From positions 88,280,757-88,344,756 of the forward strand of contig NC_135498.1 of NCBI RefSeq assembly GCF_052857255.1: 64,000 bases of DNA, given 5' to 3'. The first letter of the stretch is position 1. Each line of letters starts with the position of its first letter. The position numbers and the translations under genes are program-made. A model generated the notes under the pieces. That model was not told the DNA's origin. It saw only the letters and a list, made by a program, of their open reading frames with translations, and made no database searches. This DNA is from Amblyomma americanum (taxonomy: Eukaryota; Arthropoda; Arachnida; Ixodida; Ixodidae). Shown here in pieces: positions 52,340 through 62,988 of this stretch.

Positions 52340-52885
52340 GTGGCGAAAACTATTTAGTGAAGAGAGTTTGCAGGCCAAAAATGGATCCTTACATAGGTGG
52401 AGCCCTTAGTCCGGGACCCCGCTGGACAAGGCCGCTACTCGCGCCCGTTGGACTAGAGGCCTTTGAGACTCCAGCCTCGAGCAGTTCAGCAGGGCTGCCT
52501 CCCATGTCCCTCTTGAAGGGGAAAGGTTTGGGGAAGGGAAGAATTCTTCGGACAGGCCCAAACCATGTGGAAGTTATCGGACGCTTCCCCACAGTGAGGG
52601 CAGTGCCCATCAATTTTGCGGTCAAAATGTTTTGCTATTGCAGGGCACAACAAAGCGTTGGTCTGCAGGCGTCTGAGTTCGCTCATCGGCTTTACTCAGG
52701 CCTTTAGCAGGCACCGGGAAAGGCCGATGCCGTTTGCAATATAATTTCAGAATTTCCCTGAACCGCAGAAACGGTTTCCTAATCTCTGAGATGGAGGAGC
52801 CAGGATGAGGTGCCCAGTGGGTTCGCACTCGGGCGGCCGCGTCCGACGCCTCGTTACCTCTAAGGCCCTGATAGCCCGGAGAAAA
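52340..52885 (-). mobile_element. 3' part of a non-LTR retrotransposon
   Basis: Minus strand encodes the RNase H end (GYQGLRGNEASDAAARVR), a linker (RHRPFPVPAKGLSKADERT) and the zinc segment CPHCGEASDNFHMVWAC, then a tail with frame changes. Homologous in order to 33898-34355. Cut upstream by the SINE at 52888. Confidence 0.72.
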
Positions 52886-52887
52886 AT

Positions 52888-53185
52888 GAAAATTGGTTTT
52901 TGGGGAAAGGAAATGGCGCAGTATCTGTCTCACATACCGGCGGACACCTGAACCGCGCCATAAGAGAAGGGATAAAGGTGAAGTGAAAGAAGGAAGAAAG
53001 AGGTGCCGTAGTGGAGGGCTCCGGAATATTTTCGACCACCTGGGGATCTTTAACGTGCGCTGACGTCGCACAGCACACGGGCGCCTTAGCGTTTCGCCTG
53101 CATCGAAACGCGGCCGCTGCGGTCGAGTTCGAACCCGGGTACTCCAGATAAGTAGCCGAGCGCCTTAACCACTGAGCCACCACGG
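52888..53185 (-). mobile_element. Ruka-type SINE, full length
   Basis: Complete head and body; inserted in the non-LTR fragment next to its RNase H region. A (TAA)n tract follows directly. Confidence 0.92.
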
Positions 53186-53193
53186 CTGGTCTA

Positions 53194-53196
53194 CAA

Positions 53197-53264
<68 letters not shown>
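53194..53264. repeat. (TAA)n microsatellite
   Basis: About 23 perfect trinucleotide repeats forming the 3' tail of the next SINE. Confidence 0.97.
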
Positions 53265-53265
<1 letters not shown>

Positions 53266-53488
53266 TGGTTTTTGGGGAAAGGAAATGTCGCAGTATCTGT
53301 CTCATATATTGTTCTACACCTGAACCGCGCCGTAAGGGAAGGGATAAAGGAGGAAGTAAAAGAAGAAAGGAACACAGAATTGCCGTAGTGGAGGGCTCCG
53401 GAATAATTTCGACCACCTGGGTTCTTTAACGTGCACTGACATCGCACAGCACACGGGCGCCTTACCGTTTTGTCTCCATAAAGGGTAA
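53263..53488 (-). mobile_element. Ruka-type SINE, head-truncated
   Basis: Body and tail only; it stops at TTTATGGAGACAAAACGGTA in transcript direction, with no tRNA head. Confidence 0.88.
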
Positions 53489-53667
53489 TTGAGGTTTCTG
53501 GACACTCCTGCACTCCATCCGCGCGCAACTCTAGGTCTGTCCCGATTATGAGAGCCGCGTTTTGAAGCGAAATTATCAAACTGACCTGCTCCAGTTCGTG
53601 TTGCTGTCAGTGATTTCACTGTAGGTCAAGTATACCGTAACGTTCCCGCATTTTTTCTATAACACTT

Positions 53668-53920
53668 CATCATCATCATCATCATCATTATCAGCCTGAC
53701 TACGCCCACTGCAGGGCAAAGCCATGTCTCTCCAATTAACCCTGTCCTTTGCCAGCTGCGGCAACCGTACCCCCGCAAACTTCTTTATCTCATCCGCTCA
53801 CCTAACTTTCTGCCGCCCCCTGCTACGCTTGCGTTCTCTTGGAATCTATTGCGTTACCTTTAACGACCAGCGGTTATCTTGCCTTCGCATTACATGCCCT
53901 GTCCAAGCCCATAATGCATA
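53668..53920 (-). mobile_element. RTE-like 3' end, second copy
   Basis: Matches 49745-49985: GCCCACTGCAGGGCAAAG, CTTTGCCAGCTGCGGC.A, CCAGCGGTTATCTTGCCTTC. It begins with an (ATC)n tail. Heavily truncated at the 5' end. Confidence 0.8.
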
Positions 53921-54049
53921 ACTTGAGCTTAGCCCTGACATTTAAAGCTACGGGTTCAAATCGCGTGGCCACTACTAACACGCCTATCAATCAGTGCAGC
54001 TAAAACGCCTGATTTGATTTTACATAACTAAGAAAAAATTTCATGGCAC

Positions 54050-55037
54050 TGCGAGGTCGCTTCCGATGGGGTTCGTCAGCGTGCTCCTGGTCGCCAAGCG
54101 CCCTTCCATAAGCCGCCAGACAAACGTACTCAAAGCATTAGTCTTACGAGAATACTCCGTTTTATTCATTTATTACTATTTTCACACGTACCGTTAAGTA
54201 TATTTACCTCTACTTATGCACAGCCGTTACACACACAAACGAGACAAGACGATGGCCTTGGAATGTACTAGAATAAGCAAGCAATAATCAAATGGCGTCA
54301 CTGAGCGTCACGTACTGCGTTATGCCACGCCATCCGTCAACACTGGGCTGCACAATATTAGCAAATAACGGGCGGCTCTTTTGCAGATAGCACCTCGCTC
54401 GCTTTAAGTCCACAGACACCTGGCGCATGGTGAACAGGCCCTGGTTGTGCTCCTTAGCATCGTCCATGGCTGCACAAGCCTGCGTGAGCCCATGAGGCAT
54501 ACAGGGTGCTCAGGGTGTGGCCGGCAGACCCTAAATCGCAGACCCCCAGCTCCGCTGCGCATTCGAGGGCCTCGTCCGGAGACACGAATGACGGCTGGTA
54601 CGCAAACACAGGAAACCGAACGCCTCCATGACGCTCCAGCCTGAGCCGCTCAAAGGTGGAATTTTCCTCCTGCATAATAGGCGATGTGCTGCTGACCTCC
54701 GGCAGAACGAGGCTTCCCAGGGTCGTGTTGGCAGGAAGACCCGAGCACAACTTGCAGACTTTAAGTAAACCATCGCCATGAACGTTGTTCAGGTCAGAGA
54801 TACGCAGGCACTGCGGCGGGCCAAAGGCTTCGCGACATCCGCTCTCAGTAGGATCACGCCTGTAGCAGGGATGCGGCCCGACGCGTCGCAGGTTGGTCGC
54901 CGGTCCAACGATGAGAGACGACACGAAGGAAAGGTGCCCATTGTGCGGTTGGTCGTACATTCTGACTCCACGGATGCATTGGTACTGGCTGCACAACTAA
55001 GCCACGAAGAAAGGGCCTTCTTTTTCACTGCATCCAC
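54050..55037 (-). pseudogene. LRR-like gene family copy D (decayed, minus strand)
   Basis: The opposite orientation to A-C. The frame 54454-54996 (180 codons) is open and covers LSFVSSLIVGPATNLRRV, CLRISDLNNVHG, the single-copy seed KLCSGLPANTTLGSLVLPE and STFERLRLERHGG, up to the start of the terminal block. An internal deletion then joins it to AAMDDAKEHNQGLF and a shortened end. The 3' flank (GTTTGTCTGGCGGCTTATGG sense) is recognisable to about 54050. This copy keeps the ancestral reading frame through the seed, so it is the best guide to the family's protein sense. Confidence 0.7.
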
Positions 55038-55061
55038 TGCGGTACCTGACCATCTTCTGTC

Positions 55062-55310
55062 TTGATTGAAGGCAAGTCTATCCGCTTCCTGACTGACACC
55101 GGTTCATCAGTGTCTATTCTTTCTGAAGATCTTTACCGCGATACTTCGCGGACAGCTTCCCGCTTAAATGAACCTCAGTTCAACTCATGGACTACTCTAA
55201 GTCTAGAATTATTGCCAATGGGTGTTTTGTTACGGCAGCAAAATTATACGACCGTACCGGCTGTATCCTGTTGTATGTTGTCTCGGGAGGGACAGCTTTG
55301 CTTGGCCTAG
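55062..55310 (+). pseudogene. Gypsy-like protease fragment
   Basis: 83 codons. FLTDTGSSVSIL is the active-site motif of retroviral-type aspartic proteases (D of DTGSS at 55095). The flap region is blurred by a frameshift; SREGQLCL.G.DAIAALQMK appears across frames to 55335. It would have cleaved the Gag-Pol polyprotein. Confidence 0.7.
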
Positions 55311-55539
55311 ATGCCATTGCGGCCCTACAAATGAAGATAAAAGGATGATTTCGTCTGCCTGCTATACCCAGCTGTGATTTTACAAGAGCTACAAGAGGAA
55401 GCCATCAGCGACGAGATTGTTGCGCAGGCCACGCAATTTGCATCTGCGACCTTGTCTGACAAGAAATTCCTGCCGCAAAATCTTAGGCCGTACTATCTCC
55501 CACGCGCAGAGTTGTCTATCCTACAGGGCGTATTGTAAC

Positions 55540-56338
55540 GAGGTGACAGAGTAGTCGTTCCCGAAAGTTTGCGACAAGGCCTCATGAACATCGCGCACAA
55601 GTCGCATACCGAAATCAGTTGCACGGAAAGCCGACTACGAGAGCTCTACTGGTGCCCGCGAATGGACGAGCACGTTGAAGAATTGGTACGGTCATGTGTC
55701 AGTCATGTGACAGGTCGGCTCGACCAGTTGTAGCTCCTCTGCAACCTGTCGCCTTCCCAGACAAGTCTTGGGATAAGGTTGCCATTGACGTCGTGGGACC
55801 TTTCTATCAAGCTCCTAGTGACTGTCGCTTCGCAGTCACACTTATGGACTACTATAGTAAGTGGCCAGTAGTTTCTTTCACAAATACTGTCACAGATGCA
55901 ACAGTTCAAGAATTTCTCCTCGGGCTTTTTACTCGAGAGGGTTATTCTCAGCAGACTGTGTCTGATCACGGACCACAGTTCTCATCTGCGGATATGCAAA
56001 CTTTTCTCCAGGAATGGGGGATACGCCATTGCTACTCTTCGGTTTATCACCCCCAAGCCAATCGACTTGTCGAACGATTTAATATTGTTTTCAAGGCATA
56101 GGTTTAGCTCGCCCTTTACGAACGACGTGACCTACGTACGACTATTGTGGACTGCTTCCGTGTCTACCGATGTACGCCACACGCCACGACAGGAGTCGCA
56201 CCAGCCGTCCTGCTTCATGGCCGGTTGCCCCGCACAAGACTTAATGTCGTGGGCCTGCTGAATCAGTGCTTTTCGACAGATGCCACAAAAGCGCTTAAGC
56301 TCTTGCGACAGAAGCTTGAGCAGAAGCAAGCCAAATAA
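55540..56338 (+). pseudogene. Gypsy-like integrase, frameshifted
   Basis: HHCC-like zinc part (HKSHTEI... CPRMDEHVEELVRSC), then after a short duplication/frameshift near 55695 the catalytic core. That core has IDVVGPF (Asp at about 55787), VSDHGPQF (Asp at about 55964) and QANRLVERFN (Glu at about 56072), the D,D,E triad. A stop at 56099 and frame change split the C-terminal part (CTPHATTGVAPAVLLHGR). The core frame alone is 135 codons long. Confidence 0.78.
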
Positions 56339-56926
56339 ATATAAGCTTTATGCGGGCCGGCAGAGTGAAGCCAAGCACAGTGACTTTCAGATCGGCGAGT
56401 AGGCGCGAGTTCGCAAGCCGACTGTACGAGGCAAGCTGTGTGCTCAGTTTTCGAAGCCTCGAAGAGTTCTGGAGTGACGTGAACGTGCCTCATACCTGCT
56501 GGATGATGGGCGAGTGTGGCAGTCATCAAAATTTTCGGCTGTTCGTAAAGAAGTCGTTCAGCAGCAATTATGGTCCTCAGCTCCGGCGGCTCTTTTCGCC
56601 GACATTTAGCCGCCCATCGACTGCAACCGAGTGCCGACCAATTTTCATTCCGGAAACGCGAATCAGAGTTCATCTTGTAATACGCCTCCAACCCAGCATA
56701 CCCCCCATACCGCTGATGTCAGTCAGGACCCTTCATTGCGCCCGGATAAGCCCACTCCTGAACCGGCAGCCACTCCTCAACCATCGCGTATCTCATCAGC
56801 AGCTACTCCTACTTCGCTCCGCAGAAGCACACGCCTAAAGAAGCTACCCGCAAAGTTTAAAGGCTACGTTATGGATTAGAACAACTCTTACCTCCCATAT
56901 TTTTTTTTTGTAAAGTGCGGCGGAAA

Positions 56927-57070
56927 TGTGGTGAGGAAGACGACGAAGCGTTGTTCGCGAGATGAGTAACGGAGGAGGAGAGAGAATACAGGACGGCTTG
57001 TATGAGATCGATTGCTGCGTCTGCTGTCTTCTTGTCCTAGTTACGATACAACACCAGCCAAGAACTCTTT
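56927..57070 (+). repeat. Probable 3' LTR start of the gypsy-like element
   Basis: Begins TGTGGTGAGGAAGACGACGA directly after the purine-rich GTGCGGCGGAAA. No 5' partner is present in the window; the right end is undefined. Confidence 0.4.
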
Positions 57071-57084
57071 GATGCACTGACGAG

Positions 57085-57630
57085 GTGAGGATAGTTGGGG
57101 CTTGCCGGCGACATCCTATGCTCCGTGTATGCCTGCGAGCCTTGAATCACTCACTGCTTTCTATCCTGGATACATTGACAACGTGGGTGACGACACTGTT
57201 GATGGTGGCACCACACCGGGTGCCCTGATCAGTGCTCCCTGTTCAGCACTCGAGTCATGTGGGCGCCTGCAGACCCTTCAATTGGACGTGCACACAGCTT
57301 ATGCCTAAAGAAGTTTTCGTTGGTCACCTCTCGACTGACCTTCAAGGCGGCTCAGTAGCTCCCTGTCCTTGCTCCCCAGTGCAAAAGGAGCTTGGCTGAG
57401 CTCCTGCACATCGTCAGCACTGACCACTTCTGGCGTACTCCTTGGTGTGCTTCAGTAGATGGTGACCAAGAACGTCTTCCTATCAAGTGTTAGTGTCATG
57501 TGCTGGGGTTAGGACGACGTGTTGCGTACTATAGTTCAGTGGTGGACGAACCAGGGGATGTTCACCAATACAGCGCAGATCGTGATGAGCCTCGACGGAG
57601 GCCCAAATGTCAACTTTGTCAAGGCAGCCT
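57085..57630 (+). pseudogene. LRR-like gene family copy E (fragment)
   Basis: Matches the later half of the family: GGCTTGCCGGCGACATCCTA, GATGGTGGCACCACACCGGG, CACCTCTCGACTGACCTTCA, GATGAGCCTCGACGGAGG. Many stops and gaps (CAGTAGATGG, GGGGTTAGGAC). It is cut before the AAHHCAAAF block. The oldest or least constrained copy here. Confidence 0.65.
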
Positions 57631-57639
57631 AGCTTGAGA

Positions 57640-59040
57640 GATTTAACCAGTGACTTTACTGGCTATTTTGGTGGCGGAATGTGCTATTTGCACAGTGTAC
57701 TGCATGCATCTTCCCGTTATACTAGTTGTGTGCGCGAAGTGCGCGTAATCGATACGTGAAGTGCCGCAGGCATCCGTTGCAGCGCACGACAGGCCAAACC
57801 GCGTCGCGCAAAAGGCGCGCGCACTTATACGATACGCGGCGTAAAACTATTCCAGGTGTATCGCCTTATCAGCGTGCACTGGGTTACTGAGACGTTTGCT
57901 ATTCTGCTTTTCTTGAACCGCTGTTAGACTTAAACAACCCACAATCTCTTCTGTGCGCCGCTTTTTCCTCTACTCACACAGTGACTGATTTAAGGCGTCG
58001 TTGAGTTGCATCATCCTCTGCGCAGCTCCGTTGCATTGGACATGCGTTATGCAATGTCAGTCGCGTGCCTCAGCGAGAGACTCTCGGTCGCCTCGTTATC
58101 GGACAATCAATGAGGGTATTTTGCCTCGGGAGCCGTCGGTACCTGCTTTTGCTCAGCTTGTCGCAAAGAACGTGCAACTCGAAATGGTTTCATCTCATCA
58201 TTTATGGGCGTCGACCTCTTTGCTGTAGTGCTTCCATGGTAGCAGACAAAAGCCACAGATTATCGGCTCTGATTGTTCATATAAAATCGATAACTGCTTC
58301 TGAGCATAAAGGTATAGGGAATGATTCTAGACATCTTGCGTCGCAACGCGCCCATCACGGGTCGCGACTGTATTGCTCGTGCACATGACAAAATTCAGAT
58401 GAAGAATAAAGAAGCTTGAAAGAGGCATGGAGATCGGAGGAGACAGATGTGTAAGGGCTCTCTCTTTGGTGCGTCTCTATGATATTCGATTTGGTAGAGG
58501 GGAATGGTCTCAGCACGCGGGCGAATTTGCATAGAAACTTCTGCATGTCTGAGTAAAAAGAAAATACAGCCGCTTTGGCCGAAGTCTACGATGGGCGATC
58601 TGAGCCAGCTCTATCGCAAAATGATTGACAGTGTGATGACGCCACACGTGGCAGTACGACGGTTGTGTTCCTGTTAGGGGTGGGTTATAGTGAGCGCTTT
58701 ATTAATGCGAAAGCATTACTTGGCTATGTCGGCGTGGTCCTGTCCGCAAAACGTGTCGGCAGCAGTTCTGACGTTCTCAGAAGAGGTAGGACCAAACGAA
58801 TAGTTGTAATCGTAAGAGGATAATATGAGGATTGTGCGCAAAAATACTCTGTCTATAGGATGATTTGTTAATTAATTAGAACCGAAAAATGTCCAAAAAC
58901 CGTCGAAATAGCGCGGACATCTATAAAGTGAGAGGACGACACTGGAAACGAGCGTTTGCTCTGCCGGACCCAACATACGGGTGCTCGGAACAGCCATAAC
59001 GAATCAGCAACAGCAGGTGACTGCCATAATGAATCACCTA
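57640..59040. other. No supported gene
   Basis: Intergenic DNA with short frames only; nothing recognisable. Confidence 0.35.
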
Positions 59041-59177
59041 AAAAAGTGCAAATAATTCATAGCCCAGGATAGTTCTGCTGAATGCTCGTAGCATTCTTAA
59101 CAAGGTCACAGAATTAGAGTTTTTATTGTTGTCAGAGCACCCGCATGTCGTTTGCATAACCGAAACATGGCTCAACA

Positions 59178-59609
59178 GTGCTGTTTCTTCTGATTGTATT
59201 GTTCCCCTTGGCTACACAATGCTCAGATGGGATCGGTGGGTGTGGTGTGGCCATTACTGCCAAGTCATCGCTTTCAGTTTCCACGATTACGAGTGAAATG
59301 CCGGAGTCGGCGTGGTGTAAAATTATGTTTTCTGGTGCTGTGTACGTCATAGGAGCAATTTACAGGCCACCAAATACTTCACCTGACTTTATCGATAAGT
59401 TAAATGAGTTCCTTTTCAGTCATGTAACTAGGAGCAGCCGCCTGATAATGACTGACGATTTAAACTTGCCACATATTGATTGGGTATTGACTACGCCTGG
59501 GCATACAGAAATTTCTAGCGCGGAAATATTACTGGATATTGCTTTCTTTTACAATTTGAGAGAGATAGACAACCTACACGGATATCCTCTCAATCACAGT
59601 CCTTACTAG
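59178..59609 (+). pseudogene. L2/CR1-like endonuclease fragment
   Basis: 143 codons open, part of the apurinic-type endonuclease that nicks target DNA for reverse transcription. Preceding catalytic ITETW lies in another frame (59156-59171), so there is a frameshift near 59178-59220. The following SDHKF block is in the frame 59612-59815 after another shift. Confidence 0.7.
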
Positions 59610-60183
59610 ACTTGGTGCTCCTCTCAAATAAAGTAGGCGATTTTGAAGCAAAGTTCACAGATTGTATATCTGATCATAAATTTATTTTCCTGGACGGGCT
59701 TGCGGAAACTATTGCTCGAGTAGAAATCAAAGATTACGGGACGGCCGCTGATACATCCATTCCGGATTACCTGGAAACTTCTTTTGATGAATTTGAAAAC
59801 TGCCTCCGAAAATGAATCAGTTGAATGGTTATGGCAGCGTCTTAAAGTTATCGTGAACACTTGCCTCGATCGACCGGTACGTTCCAACTTGACTTGGGAA
59901 AACAAAGCATCGCAACCCATGGATCACCAGAGATATCATTCACGCGAGACGCAAGCTGAAAAGATTGCGTAGAAGTAAAACCGACTGTGGAGTTCGCTGA
60001 CCTTTCTGCGAACTCGTTGGTCTTGTGTTCTCAAGGAAGGCCGCTCCAGTGGGGTCGGAAGTCCCCAACAAAGGGGCCCGTCCCGTCCCTGCCTCCCCTT
60101 CGTGCGGCGGACGGCCTCGTTTACGCCGCGCCGTCACGGGGATGACCCGCCGGGAAAAACGCTAACAATGTACAGCTGTCGAC

Positions 60184-60815
60184 ATGTGGTTGTTAAGGGG
60201 TTGACGAGGTTTCGGGGGCGCACGCGATACGGCTGAGTACTAGCCGAGTGACCGGAAACCCATTATTCCCTTAACGACTGTGTTCGTCTCGTGCGGTGTA
60301 TTCTGTAAACACTTTAGGGATCGTTTTGTCGCGTGTGCGAAAGAGATAGGAAAGTGGTAACGGCTGGGCCGTGGGTGCCGTGGGAGAGGGTGGTCGCGTT
60401 TGTGCTGTTTGTCTATTTGATTGCAACCTCTCCTTTCCCAAATGTTTAATCAGCACTTTTTCCCCAATCTCTGATCAGTGGGCGGACCTTATTTTCCTTT
60501 CCCTAACCACTGATTGACGAGATGGGTCGTTTGTTATTTTATTGGTTGCTGTCCCCGCTAAGGGCGGAGACAGAGGGTTTAAAACCAAGCGCTCTGGGTT
60601 GAGCGGGGGCTGAATTCGTCTGATCCACGATTTAGTCATGTAAATAGTTTTCTCCTTGCTTTGTTTCTTCTCGTTTTTTTACCTATGTTGTAAATAAATA
60701 GTTAACCTTCTCTTTTCCTTGAGTAATGTGAATGATTGCGAGTAGAACCACCGGGTCATCAAGAAACCCCGATTTCATCATCAAGTAGTTTCCTCTCATC
60801 GCCACTGAAAGGGGA
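60184..60815 (+). repeat. 5' LTR-like region
   Basis: Approximate limits. TTTAAAA at 60578-60584 could be the TATA box of U3, and AATAAA at 60693-60698 the poly(A) signal of R; both are in the right order before the primer-binding site at 60824. No second LTR is available to fix the ends. Confidence 0.5.
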
Positions 60816-60820
60816 AACTG

Positions 60821-60898
60821 AACTGGCGCATTCGTCACAGGATCGCAACTGGCGCAGTCGACACAGGATCTCAACTGGCGCAGTCGAGACAGGATCGC
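60821..60898 (+). repeat. Three tandem 26-bp primer-binding-site-like repeats
   Basis: Units start at 60821, 60847 and 60873, each with TGGCGCA(G/T)TCG followed by ACAGGATC. TGGCGCAGTCG is the start of a known class of gypsy primer-binding sites (serine-tRNA type). A single copy is normal. Confidence 0.8.
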
Positions 60899-61368
60899 AA
60901 CTTCTTTCTACTCCAGGCATTGGACGGAAGGTGAGAAGAACAAGTCGGTGGACAAATTGTTTGTCCTAAAGGAGAAAACGTGAAGCTGCGTCGCAAGACG
61001 ACGTCGAGAGCTTCAGGATCACGGGTCGAGTTCGAGAGGACGTCGGAGGCTCAAGTCAGCTAGGAGCTGAAGGAGCCGGGCAACAACAAGCCATCGAGGG
61101 TTCGAGTCAGCGAGCTGCTGAAAAGAACCAGGCGTCCACCTCGAACTGGTTTGAGTCAGCGAGCTGCTGAAAAGTAACCAGGCGACCAAGTCAAGCCAGT
61201 CACACGAGGCAGAAGTCAGCGAGCTGCTGAGAGATCCAAAGCTCAAGTCCGCATCGAGGAGCCTGTCGTCATCACGGAGGACGACGAGATCACCGGGGCA
61301 GAGAGCAACCAGTAAGGTAGGAGACCGTTCTGCTTTCTCCGAATTCACCATGTCGGTGTAGTGTTTAT

Positions 61369-62988
61369 GTGCTAGAAACGATAGCGCGGAAAACGGAGAT
61401 GGCTGCCGTACGGTATGATCAGGAGGGCAGGATGCGATGCATTGAGCAGGAGGAGGCTGAACAGCTAAGTGAAATTGAAAATTTGAAACTGAAAATTGAA
61501 CTGGAAAAGAGAAAACTTGCACAGATGCAGTTAAAATTAAGGCAGGGGACGAAAGTCGATAGCGAGGCCTTATTCGCAGCAGTTCAATGTTTTAACTGCA
61601 TGAAATTTGGGCATTCGATGATTGAGTGTTCGAAAAAGCAAGAACAAGATATTCCCGCGGTGAGGAGAGAGGTGTGCGAGCTAGTAGCTCAGGTGGAGGT
61701 ACCGGCGCCTGATAAACCAAATTCCCATACGGAGATGATTGTTAATAAGGTCAGTCAACCAGATGGGACGGATGATCTGGCATGCGGAGACTTGCATACC
61801 GAAGGTCAGAGTTCTGAAAACTGTGTGGATTCAGGGACTGAAATAAAATTAACAGGAGACCAAATTCAGTTACTTTCTAGGGGTGAGTGCTCTGAAGAAA
61901 CGAAACAGGAAGATGCGGTTCTCCAGGTAGCGGACGCTGATCTGTCGTGTGTGCCGATGACTACAGCTTTGAAAGCTGAAGCGGTTAGACAGCAGGGCCT
62001 AACCTTGTGTGTCGCACCAGAAGAGATAGGCATAGGAGCGTTAGTCACTCCTGTGACGAACATGCTGTCAGAGCAACCCAATATAGACCAGACCCAGGAG
62101 ACACATGAGTGTATTGCTCGCGAACAAGAGCTCAGCATCGTACCCCAGCCAGTGTGCGCTAACTCTGACGCAGCATTAAGGGTCGAGGACGGGGAGAAGG
62201 CGGATCTGATAGTGAGAACGCTCTTCGCTGTAGATAGTAATCCAGCTGCCAAAGATGAGTTGTCTTGCCAGTCGGTGCTGACACTGTGCGCGCTGACAGA
62301 TCTAGCTGAAGGTGTAGGGCAGCTAGTAACATCGGAAACACACTCGGTACTAGAGCAGCCAGAAAGGCACCAGCCAGATGAAGAACATCAGAGCTCAGAT
62401 TTCGATGAGCATTTCAGAATCTAGCACGAATCTGTTCGAGACAGACTCGAGGCTTCAGTGGAGCGTCAGGCAGGTCCCGAAGCTGCAAATGTTTCTGCAT
62501 CAGATTGGGAGCTAACAGGGACAGCTGCAAAGAATTTCGCAGCAGATAGGGCACTGGTGGATGTAGGCAATGCCTCCATTCCTGTAGGTTTCCACACTGA
62601 GCCACCTGCCCCCTCATCAGAAGTGTGCAAGCTCAGCGGCGAAGGTGATCGTAAAACGATAATGTGTGGGGGCAGGCTCTTCTCTAAGGAGAACACCGGC
62701 CGCCAACGCTGTAAACAGCTAGCACTGCCTGAAACACGATGTCAAACTGCAGGCCAAGTTGCCGATGACAGGCCTAACCCGACGGTAAAACTAAAAGTAA
62801 GGGTGTATGCAGACGCGATGGCAGCAGCAATCTTCTTAGCCCGCGGGGAGCCGGTGAACTCTACTGATCCGATAGCGGTGGCAGCCTTTGCAACCGGCGC
62901 TGTGCCGGACAATTTGAAATATTGGTCCACTCTTGTTGACAAAGCTAAAAAGAAACATGAACTTCTTTTTCGAGATGTAGGCGGCTAG
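61369..62988 (+). pseudogene. Gag-type ORF with one in-frame amber stop
   Basis: 540 codons in one frame, interrupted only by TAG at 62422-62424 (351 + 176 codons). Features: a basic/coiled-coil N-terminus (EIENLKLKIELEKRKLAQM, about residues 42-60), one perfect CCHC zinc knuckle CFNCMKFGHSMIEC (about residues 73-86), and a long acidic, repetitive region without a known fold. No protease motif. The capsid domain expected before the knuckle is missing, so it is either a deletion derivative or a non-autonomous element. Readthrough of the single TAG is possible but not shown. Confidence 0.6.

Larger units (their letters stand above)
55040..57070 (+). mobile_element. Ty3/gypsy-like retrotransposon, internally deleted
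   Basis: In order: protease with LTDTGSSVSIL (55089-), a linker normally found between RNase H and integrase (AISDEIVAQATQFA), the integrase zinc domain and core, a Pol tail ending RRSTRLKKLPAKF and a stop at 56879, and a polypurine-like GCGGCGGAAA followed by TGTGGTGAGG (56927), probably the start of the 3' LTR. The reverse transcriptase and RNase H are missing between protease and integrase. It lies exactly between family fragments D and E. Confidence 0.8.
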
